Origin: Nitrospirota bacterium
Lineage (GTDB): Bacteria; Nitrospirota; Thermodesulfovibrionia; Thermodesulfovibrionales; JdFR-85
Direction of reading: 5' to 3'
DNA: 8,884 bases
Assembly (NCBI GenBank): GCA_003232715.1
Contig: QIJG01000158.1
Span: 1-8,884 of the forward strand
Every line of letters begins with the position of its first letter. Position 1 is the stretch's first letter. A model generated the notes under the pieces. The model made no database searches. It was not told where the DNA came from and saw only the letters and a program-made list of their open reading frames with translations. Positions 6,976 through 8,884 of the stretch are shown piece by piece. A program made the position numbers and the translations under genes.

Positions 6976-7037
6976 GGCGGTGGGTTGCAGGTGGGCTACC
7001 ACTTTATCAATGCAGATGCCCATGTCAATCCACCGCC
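6976..7037. repeat. Inverted repeat across the convergent slipin/fabH junction
   Basis: GGCGGTGG (6976-6983) pairs with CCACCGCC (7030-7037). A G-U pair, TTG/CAA, a small internal loop and TGGGC/GCCCA (6992-6996/7018-7022) continue the stem, with a 21-nt loop. It covers the last codons of fabH (the GGGLTW region) and the short intergenic gap. No T-run follows on either strand, so it is at most a non-classical bidirectional terminator or an mRNA 3'-end stabiliser. Confidence 0.55.
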
Positions 7038-7954
7038 GAAGGCCTCAAGTATAATATAATCACCATCTCTGACCCTGCCTGACCTGACGGCCTCGTCAAG
7101 GGCTATGGGGATTGAGGCGGCAGAGGTGTTGCCGTAGCGGTCAAGATTGATCATTACCCTGTCAAGTCCCAGCCCGAGTCTCTTTGCCGTGGCACTGATA
7201 ATCCTGAGGTTTGCCTGATGGGGGATGAGCAGGGAGATGTCCTCGGGTTTTAATTTATGCTCTTTCAGGGTACTCAGTACCAGTTTTTCCAATGTCCTTA
7301 CAGCTACCTTGAATGTCTCGTTCCCCCTCATCTTTATATAGTGGAGACCCTCTTTTACCGTCTTCTCTGTTGCCGGTCTTCTCGATCCCCCGGCCGGTAT
7401 GTGAAGAAGGTCCCACATTGAACCATCGGCATTAAGCTTGACAGAGAGTATTCCCCTGTCACCGTCTGTTGCCTCCAGGACTACAGCACCTGCCCCGTCG
7501 CCAAGCAGCACGCAGGTGCTCCTGTCCGTCCAGTCGGTAATCCGTGAAAGCACTTCAGAGCCTACTACAAGTACTCTCCTGTATATTCCTGACCGAATGT
7601 AAGCATCTGCTGTTGAGAGGGCATAGATAAACCCGGAGCAGGCGGCATTTACGTCAAAGGCTGCGGCTTTTTTGGCGCCTATCCTGTGCTGAAGTATACA
7701 GGCGGTGGAGGGCAGGAGCATATCACTGCTGATTGTGGCAACGACTATGAGGTCCAGCTTTCTTGCTTTCAGTCCCGCAGATTTGAGGGCCTCATTTGAT
7801 GCCATCAGTGCAAGGTCTGAGGCAGCCTCTTCCTTTTGCCGGTCCTCTCCCTGATCCACTCGTCGGAGGTATCCACCATTTTTTCAATGTCGAAGTTTGT
7901 TAAAACCTTTCTGGGAACATATAGACCGGTTCCGGTGATCCTGGCCTTTAACAA
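6996..7954 (-). CDS. fabH: Beta-ketoacyl-ACP synthase III FabH, interrupted by an apparent frameshift
   Basis: FabH condenses acetyl-CoA (or another acyl-CoA) with malonyl-ACP to start fatty-acid synthesis. The N-terminal piece, from TTG at 7954 down to 7838, reads MLKARITGTGLYVPRKVL and continues to TSDEWIRERTG, the CoA-contact region. The remainder is read one base back, from about 7829 (EEAASDLALMA) to the stop at 6996. The catalytic triad is present: Cys in NAACSGF, His in PHQANLRI and Asn in YGNTSAASIP, with a GGGLTWASALIKW C-terminus. Relative to family members, the IRERRIA-like segment after RTG is missing. That is about 22 or 25 nt, which would restore a normal 327-328 residues. The start is set by an upstream in-frame TAA and by AAGGAG 8 nt before the TTG. 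The gene follows plsX on the same strand with a 67-nt gap. An assembly deletion is the simplest reason for the break. Confidence 0.92.
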
Positions 7955-7962
7955 TTATGTAA

Positions 7963-7968
7963 CTCCTT
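7963..7968 (-). promoter_or_regulatory. Ribosome-binding site that fixes the fabH TTG start
   Basis: AAGGAG on the minus strand sits 8 nt before TTG 7954, and TAA immediately precedes that TTG in frame. The annotated start must therefore be this TTG, not the ATG at 7859 that opens the longest intact frame. Confidence 0.85.
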
Positions 7969-7970
7969 AT

Positions 7971-8012
7971 AGGATGGTTGTTTTATTTCCCCTGCATCGG
8001 AGGCAACATCCT
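7971..8012. repeat. Inverted repeat in the plsX-fabH gap
   Basis: AGGATGGTTG (7971-7980) faces CAACATCCT (8004-8012): nine pairs with one bulged base and a 23-nt loop. On the minus-strand mRNA the 3' arm ends 2 nt before the fabH Shine-Dalgarno. It could influence fabH translation or mRNA processing, but it is weak enough to be chance. Confidence 0.35.
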
Positions 8013-8021
8013 GCCCGGTCC

Positions 8022-8884
8022 CTATACCGTGGCCTTGGCTACCGGACTGGAACTCTTGTTTTTTTTCTTGAGTTCAGAAGATATTATCTCATCCACCCTG
8101 AGCCGGGCGGATATGTTGGCTGTTTTCAGTGCATTCCTTATTGCCTTGGATGAAGACCGCCCATGACTTATTATGCATGTTCCCCTGATTCCGAGCAGAG
8201 GGGCGCCTCCATATTCGGCATAATCGGTCTTCTTTTTAAAGTTCTTGAGGGCCGGTTTCATAAACAGATAGGCAAGCCGTCCCGTGGCAATATCGGCAAT
8301 CTCCTGCTTTAACATCCTCATGATTGTTTCAGCCAGGCCTTCGCTGACCTTCAGCACCACATTTCCGATAAACCCATCGCATACAACAACATCGACATTG
8401 CCTGTAAAGATATCCTTGCCTTCTATATTGCCGACAAAGTGTAAACCTGTATTCTTTAAAAGCCTGAATGCCTCTTTGGTAAGTTCGTTTCCCTTTGTGT
8501 CTTCTTCACCAATGCTCAGCAGTGCAACTCTCGGTTTCTGTACTCCAAGGACATTCCTGCAGTAGGCATTCCCCATTAAAGCAAACTGCAGCAGGTTTGA
8601 TGCCTCGGAGTCAACGTTAGCCCCTGCGTCGATGAGTACGAAAGAGCCCTTAAGGGTTGGCATGGTGGTAGCTATGGCAGGCCGGTTAACTCCTTCAGCT
8701 GTACCCAGCAGCAGCAGGGCAAAGGCCATTACTGCTCCTGAGTGGCCTGCGCTTACAAAGGCATGTGCCTCCCCTTTCTTGACCATCTCTATTCCCCGCT
8801 TTATCGATGAATCCTTCTTTCGTCTGACAGCCACTGATATTGGTTCATCCATGGCTATCGACTGGGAGGCGTGTTTGACGGAAA
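8022..8884 (-). CDS. plsX: Phosphate acyltransferase PlsX (N-terminus beyond the window)
   Basis: PlsX converts acyl-ACP and phosphate to acyl-phosphate, the acyl donor for PlsY in phosphatidic-acid synthesis, and works at the inner membrane face. The visible 287 or so residues begin with SVKHASQSIAMDEP and ..RRKKDSSI, the central part of the family's N-terminal domain, so the first ~60 residues lie past 8884. Conserved stretches include FVSAGHSGAVMA, FVLIDAGANVD, GEEDTKGNEL, VVCDGFIGNVVLK, YAEYGGAPLLGI and IISHGRSSS. The frame is intact across the window edge: the ATG at 8852 is internal, because codons upstream of it match the family. The C-terminal tail (KKKNKSSSPVAK) is a short basic extension. 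plsX upstream of fabH is the common bacterial arrangement. fabD and fabG do not follow fabH here, so the fab cluster is split. Confidence 0.95.
   Translation of the reverse strand, partial: SVKHASQSIAMDEPISVAVRRKKDSSIKRGIEMVKKGEAHAFVSAGHSGAVMAFALLLLGTAEGVNRPAIATTMPTLKGSFVLIDAGANVDSEASNLLQFALMGNAYCRNVLGVQKPRVALLSIGEEDTKGNELTKEAFRLLKNTGLHFVGNIEGKDIFTGNVDVVVCDGFIGNVVLKVSEGLAETIMRMLKQEIADIATGRLAYLFMKPALKNFKKKTDYAEYGGAPLLGIRGTCIISHGRSSSKAIRNALKTANISARLRVDEIISSELKKKNKSSSPVAKATV

Noticed and set aside
7827..7840. Programmed -1 frameshifting in fabH at the AAAA run
   Set aside because: The run is not in a proper slippery heptamer phase, and a shifted product would still lack the conserved segment after RTG.
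7836..8166. Plus-strand open frames over the fabH/plsX gap
   Set aside because: They are antisense to the FabH N-terminus and the PlsX C-terminus, both of which read clearly on the minus strand.

Overview
This 8.9-kb window is a housekeeping stretch of a bacterial chromosome with mid-range GC content. The gene order dnaG-rpoD-tRNA(CAU)-zinc-ribbon protein-rnpB, the protein sequences, and a repeated palindrome of the REP type suggest an uncultured environmental lineage near Nitrospirota or the former Deltaproteobacteria. That placement is my inference from recall, not from a search.

Layout on the + strand: dnaG primase (3-1712) overlaps rpoD, the primary sigma factor (1696-3238). The sigma gene is split by an apparent ~17-nt deletion and frameshift near 1897-1919. 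A near-consensus promoter overlapping the rpoD stop drives a CAU-anticodon tRNA (3279-3354). A coiled-coil/C4 zinc-ribbon protein (3468-4217) follows, then the RNase P RNA gene rnpB (about 4304-4770). Next come nfeD (4900-6198) and a stomatin/slipin gene (6195-6959), which form a membrane-proteostasis operon. On the - strand, convergent with these, plsX (N-terminus beyond the window end) and fabH form a lipid-initiation operon. fabH is also broken, by an apparent 22- or 25-nt deletion near 7827-7838.

The most unusual structure lies at 4304-4863. A perfect 29-bp palindrome occupies the P12 helix position of rnpB, between the conserved CR-II and CR-III blocks. A second copy of the same family sits 10 nt downstream of the rnpB P1 helix, and its right arm appears to supply the -35 box of the nfeD promoter. 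The P9 helix of the same RNA is also expanded, to an 18-bp perfect stem. One gene therefore combines a core ribozyme, a dispersed palindromic repeat used as an RNA helix, and a sister copy used in a promoter.

Functionally, the window joins replication and transcription initiation (DnaG, RpoD), tRNA supply and processing (tRNA-CAU, RNase P), membrane quality control (NfeD plus slipin) and the start of phospholipid and fatty-acid synthesis (PlsX, FabH). No defence, CRISPR or phage genes and no transposase gene are visible. The two frameshifts in normally essential genes may be assembly errors and should be checked on reads before any biological reading.
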